Of a DNA stretch of 34,421 bases, positions 1-7,862 are shown piece by piece. Both the position numbers and the translations under genes were made by a program. This stretch comes from Microbacterium ureisolvens (lineage in GTDB: Bacteria > Actinomycetota > Actinomycetes > Actinomycetales > Microbacteriaceae): assembly GCF_019511645.1 (NCBI RefSeq), contig NZ_JAEUAX010000020.1:1-34421 (forward strand), written 5' to 3'. The notes under the pieces are model-generated. The model was not told the DNA's origin, did not search any database, and saw only the letters and a list, made by a program, of their open reading frames with translations. Position 1 is the stretch's first letter; every line of letters begins with the position of its first letter.

Positions 1-41
1 GGATGGGCGGGGGCATGGGCGGCGGCGGCCGTCGGCCATGA
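1..41 (+). CDS. Possible C-terminal end of an upstream gene (partial)
   Basis: In frame 3 the window opens inside a reading frame ending MGGGMGGGGRRP followed by TGA at 39-41. A Gly/Met-rich tail with basic last residues is a common style of bacterial C-terminus, so this may be the end of a gene that starts outside the window. Only about 13 codons are visible and the other two frames also stay open for a while, so neither identity nor coding status can be settled. Confidence 0.25.
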   Translation, partial: MGGGMGGGGRRP

Positions 42-195
42 TCCTGGCGTTCCGGTCGCCGCCCGTGCTTGTTAGCGGGCTCGGCCGAACGTGGGAACTC
101 CCTCCGAATGCGCGCTCTGCGGCGCGGAGGGGTTGCATCTGCCGACCGATCTCGGAATCGTGGCCGGTCCGGAACCGCAAACGGAAAGGAAAAGC

Positions 196-477
196 ATGCT
201 CACGCTGACCCAGACCGCCGCCGAGGCCGTCAAAGAGATCGTCGCCCGAGTGCCTCTCGCCGAAGACGGCGGTGTACGCATCCGAGACACGGGAGGCTCG
301 TCCGGATTCGAGTTGAGCGTCGCGCCCGACCCCGGGCCGCACGACACCGTCGTGATCGAAAGCGGCGCCCGTGTCTTCCTCGACGAGACCGCCGCGATCG
401 CACTCGAGGACCGCGTCCTCGACGCCGAGCTCGCGAACGACGGCTCTGTCCGCTTCGCACTCGGAAACCAGGGCTGA
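196..477 (+). CDS. HesB/IscA-like small protein lacking cysteines
   Basis: 93-residue protein beginning MLTLTQTAAEAVKEIV, the usual opening of actinobacterial HesB/IscA-fold proteins. The central stretch (about residues 25-45, GVRIRDTGGSSGFELSVA) and the VVIESGARVFLDETAA segment fit the A-type Fe-S carrier fold. True IscA/ErpA proteins use one internal Cys and a C-terminal CxC to bind iron or a cluster. This protein has no Cys at all, so an Fe-S carrier role is doubtful and it may be a structural paralogue. The ATG at 196 was chosen because GGAAAGG lies just upstream. An in-frame GTG at 91 would add 35 unrelated-looking residues. It is followed by a strong terminator and faces the ATP-grasp gene. 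Confidence 0.8.
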   Translation: MLTLTQTAAEAVKEIVARVPLAEDGGVRIRDTGGSSGFELSVAPDPGPHDTVVIESGARVFLDETAAIALEDRVLDAELANDGSVRFALGNQG

Positions 478-490
478 CCGCAGCGCTTCG

Positions 491-524
491 AGGCCCCGGC
501 ATCCGTTATCGGATGTCGGGGCCT
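491..524. terminator. Bidirectional intrinsic terminator hairpin
   Basis: A 15-bp stem (491-505 with 510-524), broken only by one G-T wobble, closes a TTAT loop. It sits 13 bp after the HesB-like stop and 17 bp before the stop of the convergent ATP-grasp gene. A short T-containing tail (TTCGCAT) follows on the plus strand. The position between convergent genes and the very stable stem support transcription termination in both directions. Confidence 0.8.
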
Positions 525-541
525 TCGCATTCTCGCGGGCA

Positions 542-1585
542 TCAGGCGGTTGCGAGCTGGACGTTGGCCAGTTCGCTGCCGTAATGCTGGCGCATGCCCG
601 TCTTTCGCTCGAGATCTTCGATGACCGCGGACGCGAAGTCCACCCCGTACAACGCGGCGCACGAGCCGAGCCCACCGGGCGAGAACACGTTGACCTCCAT
701 CAGCTTGTCGCCCGCGATGTCGAGCCCGACGAGGAACATGCCGTCGAAGAGGAGCTTCGGGCGCACGGCGTCCACGAGATGCAGCATCTCGTCGGTGACC
801 TTCACCGCCTCGGCTTTGCCGCCGGCGGACATGTTCGACCGCACGTCCGCCTCGTTCGGGCGCCGGCGGAACGCGGCGTACACGCCGTCGATCTCCAGCG
901 GCCGGCCGTTCATGAGGAACATCCGCACGTCGCCGTCCTTCGCCGCGGGAAGGTACTCCTGAGCCACCACGTAGCCGTCCCGAGCGATCGCCTCGACGAT
1001 CTGCGCGATGTTGGGCTCTCGCTCCATGTCGACGAGGAACACCCCGGAACCGCCGGAGCCCTGCAGGGGCTTGAGCACAGCACGCCCTCCGAGCTCACCG
1101 ATGAACTCACGCACGCGGTCCTCGTCGCGCGTGATCAGCGTTCGCGGCCGCACCACCTCGGGGAACTGCTGGAAGTACGCCTTCGACATCGCGTCCGCGA
1201 GAGAGCGCGGATCGTTGACGACCAGGACGCCGGTCTCGGCGACCATCCGCCCGAACGCCAGCCCCGCCGTACTGGCCCACGCACTGTCCCCCGCTTCGGC
1301 CGCGGGGTCGGCACGGAGCATGAGCACATCGAAGTCGGCGAGCTCCGTGCGCTCACGCGGCGCGGCCTGCACGTCTTCTAGGTAGCGGTCGAGAGACCGG
1401 TAGCGCTTGCCGGCTGTCGCGGTCGCGGTGATCGCCGAAAGCGATCCGTCCGGTTCGTAGCCGAAATCGCGAAGACCCATGAGACACACATCGTGCCCGC
1501 GTCCGGCAGCGCTCATCGCGAGTCGGGTCGTGGAGTAGATGGGCTTTTCCGTGGCGATGTCGTTGACGACGAAGCCGATCTTCAT
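542..1585 (-). CDS. Glutathione-synthetase-like ATP-grasp ligase
   Basis: 347 residues. The N-terminus MKIGFVVNDIATEKP resembles the pre-ATP-grasp domain of GshB/RimK-type ligases. The ATP-grasp core has a lysine/glycine-rich nucleotide loop (VLKPLQGSGGSGVFLV, about residues 170-186), the DGDVRMFLMNG strand that precedes the metal site, and the C-terminal magnesium/ATP motif LMEVNVFSPGGLG. Such enzymes join a carboxylate to an amine through an acyl phosphate. Actinobacteria normally make mycothiol and not glutathione, so the substrate is probably not gamma-Glu-Cys. The gene follows the QEGLA peptidase gene by 75 bp on the same strand and has a clear GGAGGAG ribosome site before ATG 1585. The fold is confident; the substrate is unknown. 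Confidence 0.88.
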   Translation of the reverse strand: MKIGFVVNDIATEKPIYSTTRLAMSAAGRGHDVCLMGLRDFGYEPDGSLSAITATATAGKRYRSLDRYLEDVQAAPRERTELADFDVLMLRADPAAEAGDSAWASTAGLAFGRMVAETGVLVVNDPRSLADAMSKAYFQQFPEVVRPRTLITRDEDRVREFIGELGGRAVLKPLQGSGGSGVFLVDMEREPNIAQIVEAIARDGYVVAQEYLPAAKDGDVRMFLMNGRPLEIDGVYAAFRRRPNEADVRSNMSAGGKAEAVKVTDEMLHLVDAVRPKLLFDGMFLVGLDIAGDKLMEVNVFSPGGLGSCAALYGVDFASAVIEDLERKTGMRQHYGSELANVQLATA

Positions 1586-1660
1586 CGGGGCTCCTCCGGG
1601 GTCGGATGGACGTGCGCCGGCGGAGTCCTGACGCTCCGCGCCGCTGTGAGGTTCATGGTC

Positions 1661-2875
1661 CTACGCATTCACCAGCGAGACCAGGTCGTCGGCGCGGGCG
1701 GCCTCGCGGAGCCTGTCGGCGGACTCGGCGTCCGACAGGTACCGCGGCATGATGCGCGCGGGCGCGAGGAGCTCACGTTCTGCGAGCTCCTGGACGAGAG
1801 GCAGGTCCTCGAGGGAGAACTTCCCGAGGAAGAGGAGGTCGAGCGCACCGCCGCGCGCGACGTGGTCCAGCAGCGCCAGCAGGCCGCGCAGATAGATGGC
1901 GTCCTTGGTGAAGCCGCCCGCGCGATACACCCGCATGGCGACGCTGTAGGCGCTTCCGGCGGGCAGTCCGTGACCGGTGAGCAGACGGTGCGTCTCGACG
2001 AAACTCGCGCCGCCCACCAATGCGTGCACGGCGACGACCCGCGCCGCGAGCTGACGCAACCGCGACGCGGTGAGCCCGCCGCACGCGATCTCGGCGAGCA
2101 CGGCGAGGCCCTCCTGGGTTTCGTCGTAGTGGGCGAGCCCCGCCCCGAGCATGTGGATGGGCTGCGCGAGTCCGTTCACGTGCGTCACGAGATGCGTGCC
2201 CACCTCATGCTGGAGGAGCGCGTTGACGCGGGCGCCGGCCACCGCCGCATTGTGCGAGATGAGGAGCGTGCTCCCTTCGACCAGGACGCCGGAGACATCC
2301 TCGCGGATCTCGGCGTGCAGCTCGGCATCCGGATCGATCGATCGGTAATGTGCGATCTCCGCCCTGGCTGCGGCGAGGAATTCCTCCGCGCCAACCGAGT
2401 CCCGCTCCAGCTGCCCGTGCGGAAGCCGGCTCAGAAGGTCGTCAGCGGTCTCCACGAGCGCCGGCAGCACCGGCCCGTACTGGGCGATCGACAGCTGCAG
2501 GAATTCGGAGGTGTTCCGGGCGCGGAGCATCTCCACCCGGAGCTTCATCTCGCGCTGGCGGTTGCGCAGCAGTGCCGCGAGCGTGGTGTCCGTGACGGCG
2601 TCCAGCGGCAGCGCCGCCACCTGCGCATCGAGCACATCAGGGTCGACATCCAGGGTCCGGTACTCGAAGACCGGGTCGACCTCGGGGTGGGCAAGGAACC
2701 GCGCACGGATGTCGTCCGCGTTCACCGGTGTCATCTCGAGGAGGAACCGCACCGTGCCTGCGAGGGACGCCATGGCGTGGTCGGCGGCAAGGTCGGCAGC
2801 CGAGAACGCGCCCTTCTCGATGACGTCGGTCTCCGGCCCGCCGGCGTCACGGACATGCGTGGGATCGGTGGTCAT
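1661..2875 (-). CDS. QEGLA-motif (DUF1704) putative metallopeptidase
   Basis: 404 residues matching the family long annotated as 'flavohemoglobin expression-modulating QEGLA motif protein'. The zinc signature HEVGTH (223-228) is followed by DETQEGLA (251-258), whose E255 is the expected third ligand. This HExxxH...QEGLA arrangement is shared with DUF1704/MATCAP-type enzymes, a carboxypeptidase family known in eukaryotes to trim tubulin C-termini. The bacterial substrate is unknown. The ATG at 2875 overlaps the upstream amidohydrolase stop by 4 bp (ATGA), which indicates translational coupling. A much longer open frame extends upstream but only shadows the neighbouring gene. No signal peptide is seen, so it is probably cytoplasmic. 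Confidence 0.87.
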   Translation of the reverse strand: MTTDPTHVRDAGGPETDVIEKGAFSAADLAADHAMASLAGTVRFLLEMTPVNADDIRARFLAHPEVDPVFEYRTLDVDPDVLDAQVAALPLDAVTDTTLAALLRNRQREMKLRVEMLRARNTSEFLQLSIAQYGPVLPALVETADDLLSRLPHGQLERDSVGAEEFLAAARAEIAHYRSIDPDAELHAEIREDVSGVLVEGSTLLISHNAAVAGARVNALLQHEVGTHLVTHVNGLAQPIHMLGAGLAHYDETQEGLAVLAEIACGGLTASRLRQLAARVVAVHALVGGASFVETHRLLTGHGLPAGSAYSVAMRVYRAGGFTKDAIYLRGLLALLDHVARGGALDLLFLGKFSLEDLPLVQELAERELLAPARIMPRYLSDAESADRLREAARADDLVSLVNA

Positions 2876-3675
2876 AGCGTCTCCACCTCGATGAGCGCCT
2901 CTCGCAGAGCGGGGATCGTCGACGCCACGGCGCGTGCGAGTTCGTCGATACGAGCCTGGTCGGCTTCGCCGGTCCATTCGTCCATGAACGTCTTCTTGAA
3001 CTCCAGTGCGAGCACGATGCCCCGGTCGCGGTAGCGGGCGTGCGTCCACGCGGCGAGCTGCTGCCCGCGGAAGCGGACATTTTCGCGCACGTCGAGCGGT
3101 CCGGCCGACGTGCCGGCCCGTGCGAGCGACTCGATGAACGCGTCGACGACGGATCCGAAGCGGTCCCGGTCGAGCGAACCCGTGCCGACGTTCACCTCGG
3201 GATTCTCCGCCCACGGAGCCGGGGCGGCGTCCGCGCCGTCGCGCCGGTGATTGTAGGAGTGGATGTCGAAGACCACGAAAGGTCCTCGCTCGGCGACCGC
3301 GTCCAGCCGGCGGCCCAGCGCCGCGTAGAACGCGTCGTACACCTCGAGGGATCCCGCGACGAGGGCCCGGTCGAGCGGTGGGTCGCGGACGACCTCGAGC
3401 CCCCACGCCTCCTCCGCCGAGCGGTAGACCGCTTTTTCCCGCGCGCGGTTCAGGTCGACCTCGAAGCGCGACCGGTGCACTACGACGCGGGCGGGGACCA
3501 GTGCCCCGATCTCGTCGGTGTGCGGGTCCTCTTCACGGACTCGGTCTTCATCGGGCAGGACGAGCTCGGCCGCGACCTCCGCGCGGATGTCGTGCCCGTT
3601 ATGGATCGCCGTGGCGATGAACTGGCCGCTCCAGTCACCGAGGAATTCGAACGCGGACCGCTCCGTGTTGACCAT
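2872..3675 (-). CDS. N-formylglutamate amidohydrolase family protein
   Basis: 267 residues from ATG 3675. Family landmarks are IHNGHDIRAE (about 25-34), EEDPHTDEIG (48-57), VHRSRFEVDLNR (66-77) and VFDIHSYNHR (135-144), which together form the predicted metal and substrate site of the FGase fold. The classical enzyme hydrolyses N-formyl-glutamate in histidine degradation, but no hut genes are nearby. The gene is instead coupled to a QEGLA peptidase and an ATP-grasp ligase, so it more likely cleaves another acyl-glutamate-like amide. The open frame extends 37 codons further upstream towards the tRNA promoter, but the shorter start gives the family's usual N-terminus. The ribosome site at ATG 3675 is weak, so the start is moderately certain. 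Confidence 0.87.
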   Translation of the reverse strand: MVNTERSAFEFLGDWSGQFIATAIHNGHDIRAEVAAELVLPDEDRVREEDPHTDEIGALVPARVVVHRSRFEVDLNRAREKAVYRSAEEAWGLEVVRDPPLDRALVAGSLEVYDAFYAALGRRLDAVAERGPFVVFDIHSYNHRRDGADAAPAPWAENPEVNVGTGSLDRDRFGSVVDAFIESLARAGTSAGPLDVRENVRFRGQQLAAWTHARYRDRGIVLALEFKKTFMDEWTGEADQARIDELARAVASTIPALREALIEVETL

Positions 3676-3793
3676 CAGCCCATTGTTTTGCCGCGCGCAG
3701 CTGGCCCTCAAGGGCTTGACAGGGTCACCGAGTCCGGACACCCGTGTGGCACGCGTCTGTCCGAGGGCACACGGGCTCGGCGCCATTGCTGGG

Positions 3794-3799
3794 TAGAAT
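3794..3799 (+). promoter_or_regulatory. -10 element of the tRNA-Arg gene
   Basis: TAGAAT lies 10 bp before the first base of the tRNA and fits the TAnnnT -10 consensus. No good -35 hexamer sits at 16-18 bp. A TTGACA at 3716-3721 is too far away to pair with it. Confidence 0.5.
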
Positions 3800-3809
3800 C
3801 TTCAGGCCA

Positions 3810-3881
3810 GCCTCTGTAGCTCAATGGAAGAGCAGTTCCGTCCTAAGGAAACGGTTGGGGGTTCGAGTCCCTCCAGGGGTA
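3810..3881 (+). tRNA. tRNA-Arg (anticodon CCU)
   Basis: The cloverleaf folds by eye. The acceptor stem GCCTCTG pairs with CAGGGGT, followed by discriminator A. The D-arm is GCTC/GAGC, the anticodon loop GTCCTAA has CCT at 3842-3844, and the T-arm GGGGG/CCCTC closes the loop TTCGAGT. The 3' CCA is not encoded. The first anticodon-stem pair (27-43) is G-A and position 32 is G instead of a pyrimidine, both slightly unusual. This tRNA reads the rare AGG arginine codon. Confidence 0.9.
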
Positions 3882-4322
3882 CAGTCCCCCTTTGCCTTTG
3901 ACCAGGATGCTGTGCGCGCGGCTCAGGCGAAAGTGCGGCGTGCGGCGAGGAACCGGGAAGCCGCGACGGCTATTGGCCCGGTAGTCGGGACACCGACTTC
4001 CCAGCGCGGGATCGGGGTTTAGAGCCCACCTTTGCCGATGGAGGATGCAACGGGCCCAATTTACGGGCGTTCAGCGAGAGAGCCGTCAACCTCGCCCGCA
4101 CCTGAGAACGCTGCGTGCTGGGAGGGGGATCATCGTGATGCTGCGACGCTGCGCCATATGCCTCAGGTGTACGACTCGAGATCCCACACGGCGTCATGTG
4201 ATTCGCGGGCAACGCTCCAGCGGTCTTGTTGAATGGATCGACCTGGCTCCGGCGGGTTCCCGAGCCGTCGCGCTCCACCGCCTGGACCGCATCCCCGCGC
4301 CGAGCGCCCAGGCCCGAAGATG
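3882..4322. other. Intergenic region without a recognisable gene
   Basis: 441 bp between the tRNA and the stop of the GH43 gene. Several open frames cross it on both strands, but none has a convincing ribosome site or protein-like composition. GGGG-TACAG-TCCCC straddling the tRNA end (about 3876-3890), followed by a pyrimidine-rich CTTTGCCTTT stretch, could be a weak tRNA terminator. Nothing else was identified. Confidence 0.5.
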
Positions 4323-5309
4323 TCACCAGGAGGCGACGGGCCACCCCTCGGCATCCCATTCGAGCGGCGCGAGGCCGAGCCGGAACTGGCCGCCCAGGTC
4401 GGCGTCGTACCAGTGGAAGGCCAGAACGCCGTGCGCGACTGATTGACCACCCGGCCCGACGCGCGACCGGTCGCTCTCAAGGAGGATCGAGCCGCCACCC
4501 TCGAGGAGCGGCACACCCTCCCGGTCGAGATACGGCCCCGTCGGAGCATCTGCCCGGCCGACCGCGATGCGATAGGTGCTGTCGGCTCCACGGCAGCAAG
4601 AGTCGAAGGAGACTAAGAGGAACCAGTCGCCGTCGTGCTCGACCAGATACGGGGCCTCCACTGCGTTGGGCGGCACTTGCCGATCGGCGATCCGCAGCGG
4701 CTCGCCGTCACCGGCGCGCAGCCCGCTCGGCCACGCCAACTCGACCATGCGGATGCCGCTCCAGAATGAGCCGAATGTCATCCACGGCGTGCCGTCATCA
4801 TCCGTCGCCACTCCCGGGTCGATCGCGTTGAAGTCGTCGGCGCTTGTAGACGCGATGACGGCGCCACGATCAACCCATTCGTAGTCGGGATCCCCGGGGT
4901 CGAGCGTCGCGTTTGTCGCCAGGGCGATGACGGACGTGTTCTTCCCGAACGTCGAGGCCGAGTAGTAGAGGTACCACGTGCCGTCGTGCTCGACGAGCTC
5001 CGGCGCCCACAGGTTGTCGACGCCGTTCACCTCCTCGCGCAGCCACGCGGGCTTCTCCTCCCACACCTCGCCGGCGTAGCGCCACGTGCGTCCGTCCGTC
5101 GAGGAACGCACCTGGATGTTGCCGTCGGCGACGGTGCCGCTGCCCGTCGAGTAAACGAACCACTCGTCACCGTCCTTCGCGAGCGCGGGGTCGTGCGTCG
5201 CGAGGTCGCCCGTCAGCTGCCACGAGCCGGCCGGGGCGCACGCCACGAGCGGGGCTGCGAGGGTGAGCGCGGCTACGCCCGCAGACAGCAGCCGACGGAT
5301 GCCCCGCAC
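4323..5309 (-). CDS. abnA: GH43 arabinan endo-1,5-alpha-L-arabinosidase-like lipoprotein
   Basis: 328 residues from GTG 5309. A basic n-region and hydrophobic stretch lead to the lipobox LVAC (Cys about residue 24), so it is probably a membrane-anchored extracellular enzyme. GH43 five-bladed propeller marks are present: catalytic base Asp in THDPAL (about 40), WAPEL, the pKa-modulating Asp in AIDPGV (about 164) and acid Glu in VEAPYL (about 218). FDSCCRGADSTYRIAVGRA is typical of endo-arabinanases. It would cut the 1,5-linked arabinan backbone outside the cell, feeding the adjacent importer and GH51 enzyme. A TTG at 5366, overlapping the upstream gene by 14 bp, is an alternative start but would give a long n-region before the lipobox. 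Neither start has a strong ribosome site. It is the last gene of the arabinan operon. Confidence 0.88.
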   Translation of the reverse strand: MRGIRRLLSAGVAALTLAAPLVACAPAGSWQLTGDLATHDPALAKDGDEWFVYSTGSGTVADGNIQVRSSTDGRTWRYAGEVWEEKPAWLREEVNGVDNLWAPELVEHDGTWYLYYSASTFGKNTSVIALATNATLDPGDPDYEWVDRGAVIASTSADDFNAIDPGVATDDDGTPWMTFGSFWSGIRMVELAWPSGLRAGDGEPLRIADRQVPPNAVEAPYLVEHDGDWFLLVSFDSCCRGADSTYRIAVGRADAPTGPYLDREGVPLLEGGGSILLESDRSRVGPGGQSVAHGVLAFHWYDADLGGQFRLGLAPLEWDAEGWPVASW

Positions 5310-5352
5310 GCCGCGCTGCGGTGCGCCCGAGGCATCCGTCGATCGGGTGTAA

Positions 5353-6864
5353 TCAGCCGAGCGCAATGGCGGTCCAAGAGACCGGGGGAAGCGTGACGGT
5401 CAGCTCACCCGCGTCGGTCGAGACGGAGTCGTTCGAGCGGGGAGCGACGCGCTCGCGGTCTTCCAGCGTGTTCTTCGCGTACACGTCGTCATCGGACAGG
5501 GTGTGGGTTTCGAGCACCGAGACCTCGCCAAGTGCCGCGATGTCGATCGTGATCGTGACGGCTTCGTCCTGGCTGCGGTTCACCAGGAACACCGCCGAAC
5601 GCCCCGACTGGCGGTCGAACGTCGCGACGGCGTCGACGAGGGACACCTCCCCGTAGACCTTCGTCTCGTAGGTCGGCGACTCGAGCTTGAGCTGCAGCGC
5701 CTCGCCCTGCGCGAGCCGCGATGTAATCGAGAAGGGGAAAAAGGTGGTCTGCCGCCACGCGGGACCGCCAGGCTCGGTCATGATGGGCGCGATGACGTTG
5801 ACGAGCTGCGCGAGCGACGCACTGGTCACCCGGTCGGCGTGCTTGAGGAGTGAGATCATGAGGTTGCCGAACACGACGGCGTCGGCGACCGAGTACACGT
5901 CCTCCAGCAGGCGCGGGGCGACCGGCCAGTTCTCGATCCCTTCGATCTTGTCCACGCCGTGGAAGCGGTCGATGTACCAGACGTTCCACTCGTCGAAGGA
6001 GATCTCGATCTTCTTCTTCGACCCCCGCACCGCGCCGACGTGATCAGCCGTGGCGACAACGGTCTCGATGAATCCGTCCATGTCCACCGCCGAGGCGAGA
6101 AAGCTGCCGAGGTCGCCGTCGCGCTCCTCGTAGTAGGCGTGGCACGAAATGTAGTCGATGTCGTCGTACGTGTGCCCGAGCACGACGCGCTCCCACTCCC
6201 CGAAGGTCGGCATGTGGGCCGACGACGATCCGCAGACCACAAGCTTGAGCGACGGGTCGACCTGGCGCATCGCTTTGGCCGTCTGCGATGCAATCTTGCC
6301 GTAGTCGTCGGCGGAGCGGTGACCGAGCTGCCAGGGGCCGTCCATCTCGTTGCCGAGGCACCACATTTCCACGGCGAAGGGCTCATCACGCCCATTGGCA
6401 CGACGCTGCTCACTGAGAGTGGTGCCACCCCGGACGTTGGAGTACTCGAGCAGGTCCAACGCCTCAAGAGTGCCGCGGGTGCCAAGGTTGACGGCCATCA
6501 TGAGGTCGCTGCCGACCTTCTCGAGCCAGTGCGAGAACTCGTGCAGTCCGACCTCGTTGGTCTCGGTAGAGTGCCACGCGAGGTCGAGGCGCCGGGGGCG
6601 CTCCTCACGAGGTCCGACGGAGTCCTCCCACCGGAACCCCGAGACGAAGTTGCCGCCGGGGTAGCGGATCGTCGAAACCCCGAGCTCCTTGACGAGGTCG
6701 ACGACATCGGCGCGGAAGCCGCAGGCGTCGGCCGTCGGGTGGCCCGGCTCGTAGATGCCGTCATAGACGTGGCGGCCGAGGTGCTCAACGAACCCGCCGA
6801 AAAGGCGGCGCTGGATGGGGCCGACCGAGAAGTGGGGGTCGACGGTGAGATGTGCGGAACGCAT
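5353..6864 (-). CDS. abfA: GH51 alpha-L-arabinofuranosidase
   Basis: 503 residues from ATG 6864, the normal length for intracellular GH51 enzymes, with no signal peptide. The (beta/alpha)8 barrel carries the acid/base Glu173 in CLGNEMDG and the nucleophile Glu292 in SFDEWNVW. The N-terminal strand HFSVGPIQRRLFGGFVEHLGR and IRYPGGNFVSGFRWEDSVGP are family hallmarks, and a C-terminal beta domain ends in PPVSWTAIALG. It removes terminal arabinofuranose from imported arabino-oligosaccharides. It lies 44 bp after the second permease gene, and the GH43 gene follows it directly. A longer open frame running to 7554 is only a shadow across the permease gene. Confidence 0.95.
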   Translation of the reverse strand: MRSAHLTVDPHFSVGPIQRRLFGGFVEHLGRHVYDGIYEPGHPTADACGFRADVVDLVKELGVSTIRYPGGNFVSGFRWEDSVGPREERPRRLDLAWHSTETNEVGLHEFSHWLEKVGSDLMMAVNLGTRGTLEALDLLEYSNVRGGTTLSEQRRANGRDEPFAVEMWCLGNEMDGPWQLGHRSADDYGKIASQTAKAMRQVDPSLKLVVCGSSSAHMPTFGEWERVVLGHTYDDIDYISCHAYYEERDGDLGSFLASAVDMDGFIETVVATADHVGAVRGSKKKIEISFDEWNVWYIDRFHGVDKIEGIENWPVAPRLLEDVYSVADAVVFGNLMISLLKHADRVTSASLAQLVNVIAPIMTEPGGPAWRQTTFFPFSITSRLAQGEALQLKLESPTYETKVYGEVSLVDAVATFDRQSGRSAVFLVNRSQDEAVTITIDIAALGEVSVLETHTLSDDDVYAKNTLEDRERVAPRSNDSVSTDAGELTVTLPPVSWTAIALG

Positions 6865-6908
6865 GAGTGTGCTTTCTGTTCGTGGGAACGGAGTACGGAG
6901 GGGGATGA

Positions 6909-7862
6909 CTAGCGGACGCTGCCCACGGCCAGCCCGCCCTGCCAGTAGCGCTGCAGGAAGAGGAACGAGAGGAGGAGCGGTAGCACCGAGATGAACGCGC
7001 CGGTCGTGATGAGGTTCCATACCTGCTCGCCGCCGGCGCCGGCGTTTGAAAGGGCCAGCCAGCGGTTGAGACCCACTGTCACCGGAAGGAGATCCGGATT
7101 GGTCAGTACGGCGAGCGGGAGGAAAAAGTTGTTCCACGTGCCGACGATCGACAGAAGCAGCACCGTGATGATCGCCGGTCGCAGGAGCGGCACGACGATC
7201 GTCGCGAACGTGCGCCACTCCCCTGCGCCGTCGATGCGCGACGCCTCGAGTAGCTCGTCGGGCACAGCATCCTGCGTGTACACCCGCATGAGGTACACAC
7301 CGAACGGGTTCAGCAGCGACGGCAAGATGACGGCCCATGGCGTATTGATGAGTCCGTACTGGCTCAGCAGCATGAACGTCGGGATCACAAGCGCCGTGAG
7401 GGGGACCATCACTGAGCCGAGGATCATGCCGAACATGACGCCACGTCCGCGGAATCGGTACTTGGCGAAACCGTACCCCGCGAGCACGGCGACGACTGTC
7501 GCACCGATGCCCGCGCTGAACGCATAGAGGAACGAATTCGCAAGCCAGCGCCAATAGATCCCGCCCTGGTGCTCGAAGAGCCCGGCCACGTTCGTAAAGA
7601 ACGCGGATGGGTCATCGAACCAGAAGGCGGGGCTCGAGAAGAGGCTCCCGGTGCTCTTGGTGGAGGCGACGAGGAGCCACCAGATAGGGACAATGAAGTA
7701 GATCGCCATGATGATCAGCAGCACGTGCGACCCGATGCGGCGGCCGCCGGCGGCGCGGCGGCGCTCGTCACGGGCAAGGCGCTTCTCTTCGCGACTGAGA
7801 GGCACGCGCTCGGTCGTCGACACGGTGCGCGTGTCGGGGAGCGATGCGGGGAGGACAGCCAT
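6909..7862 (-). CDS. Carbohydrate ABC transporter permease (MalG/AraQ type)
   Basis: 317 residues. A cytoplasmic basic N-terminus (about 1-43, with a REEKRLARDERRRAAGGRR stretch) precedes six predicted membrane segments. The first is IGSHVLLIIMAIYFIVPIWWLLVA. The ATPase-contacting EAA loop is ELLEASRIDGAGEWRTFATIVVPLLRPA. The protein ends in the typical QRYWQGGLAVGSVR tail of MalG-like permeases. ATG 7860-7862 shares one base with the stop of the preceding permease (TGATG), so the two subunits are translationally coupled. With the adjacent binding protein and GH51/GH43 enzymes, arabino-oligosaccharide import is the likely role. Confidence 0.93.
   Translation of the reverse strand: MAVLPASLPDTRTVSTTERVPLSREEKRLARDERRRAAGGRRIGSHVLLIIMAIYFIVPIWWLLVASTKSTGSLFSSPAFWFDDPSAFFTNVAGLFEHQGGIYWRWLANSFLYAFSAGIGATVVAVLAGYGFAKYRFRGRGVMFGMILGSVMVPLTALVIPTFMLLSQYGLINTPWAVILPSLLNPFGVYLMRVYTQDAVPDELLEASRIDGAGEWRTFATIVVPLLRPAIITVLLLSIVGTWNNFFLPLAVLTNPDLLPVTVGLNRWLALSNAGAGGEQVWNLITTGAFISVLPLLLSFLFLQRYWQGGLAVGSVR

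Noticed and set aside
91..195. In-frame GTG extension of the HesB-like gene with a CALC motif
   Set aside because: It would supply cysteines, but a good ribosome site precedes ATG 196, and the family normally begins MLTLT. The extension has no resemblance to the fold.
3716..3721. TTGACA as the -35 of the tRNA promoter
   Set aside because: It is 72 bp from the TAGAAT -10 element and has no suitable -10 at 16-19 bp spacing.
3676..3786. Longer N-terminus for the N-formylglutamate amidohydrolase
   Set aside because: The extra 37 residues are not protein-like and extend towards the tRNA promoter region.
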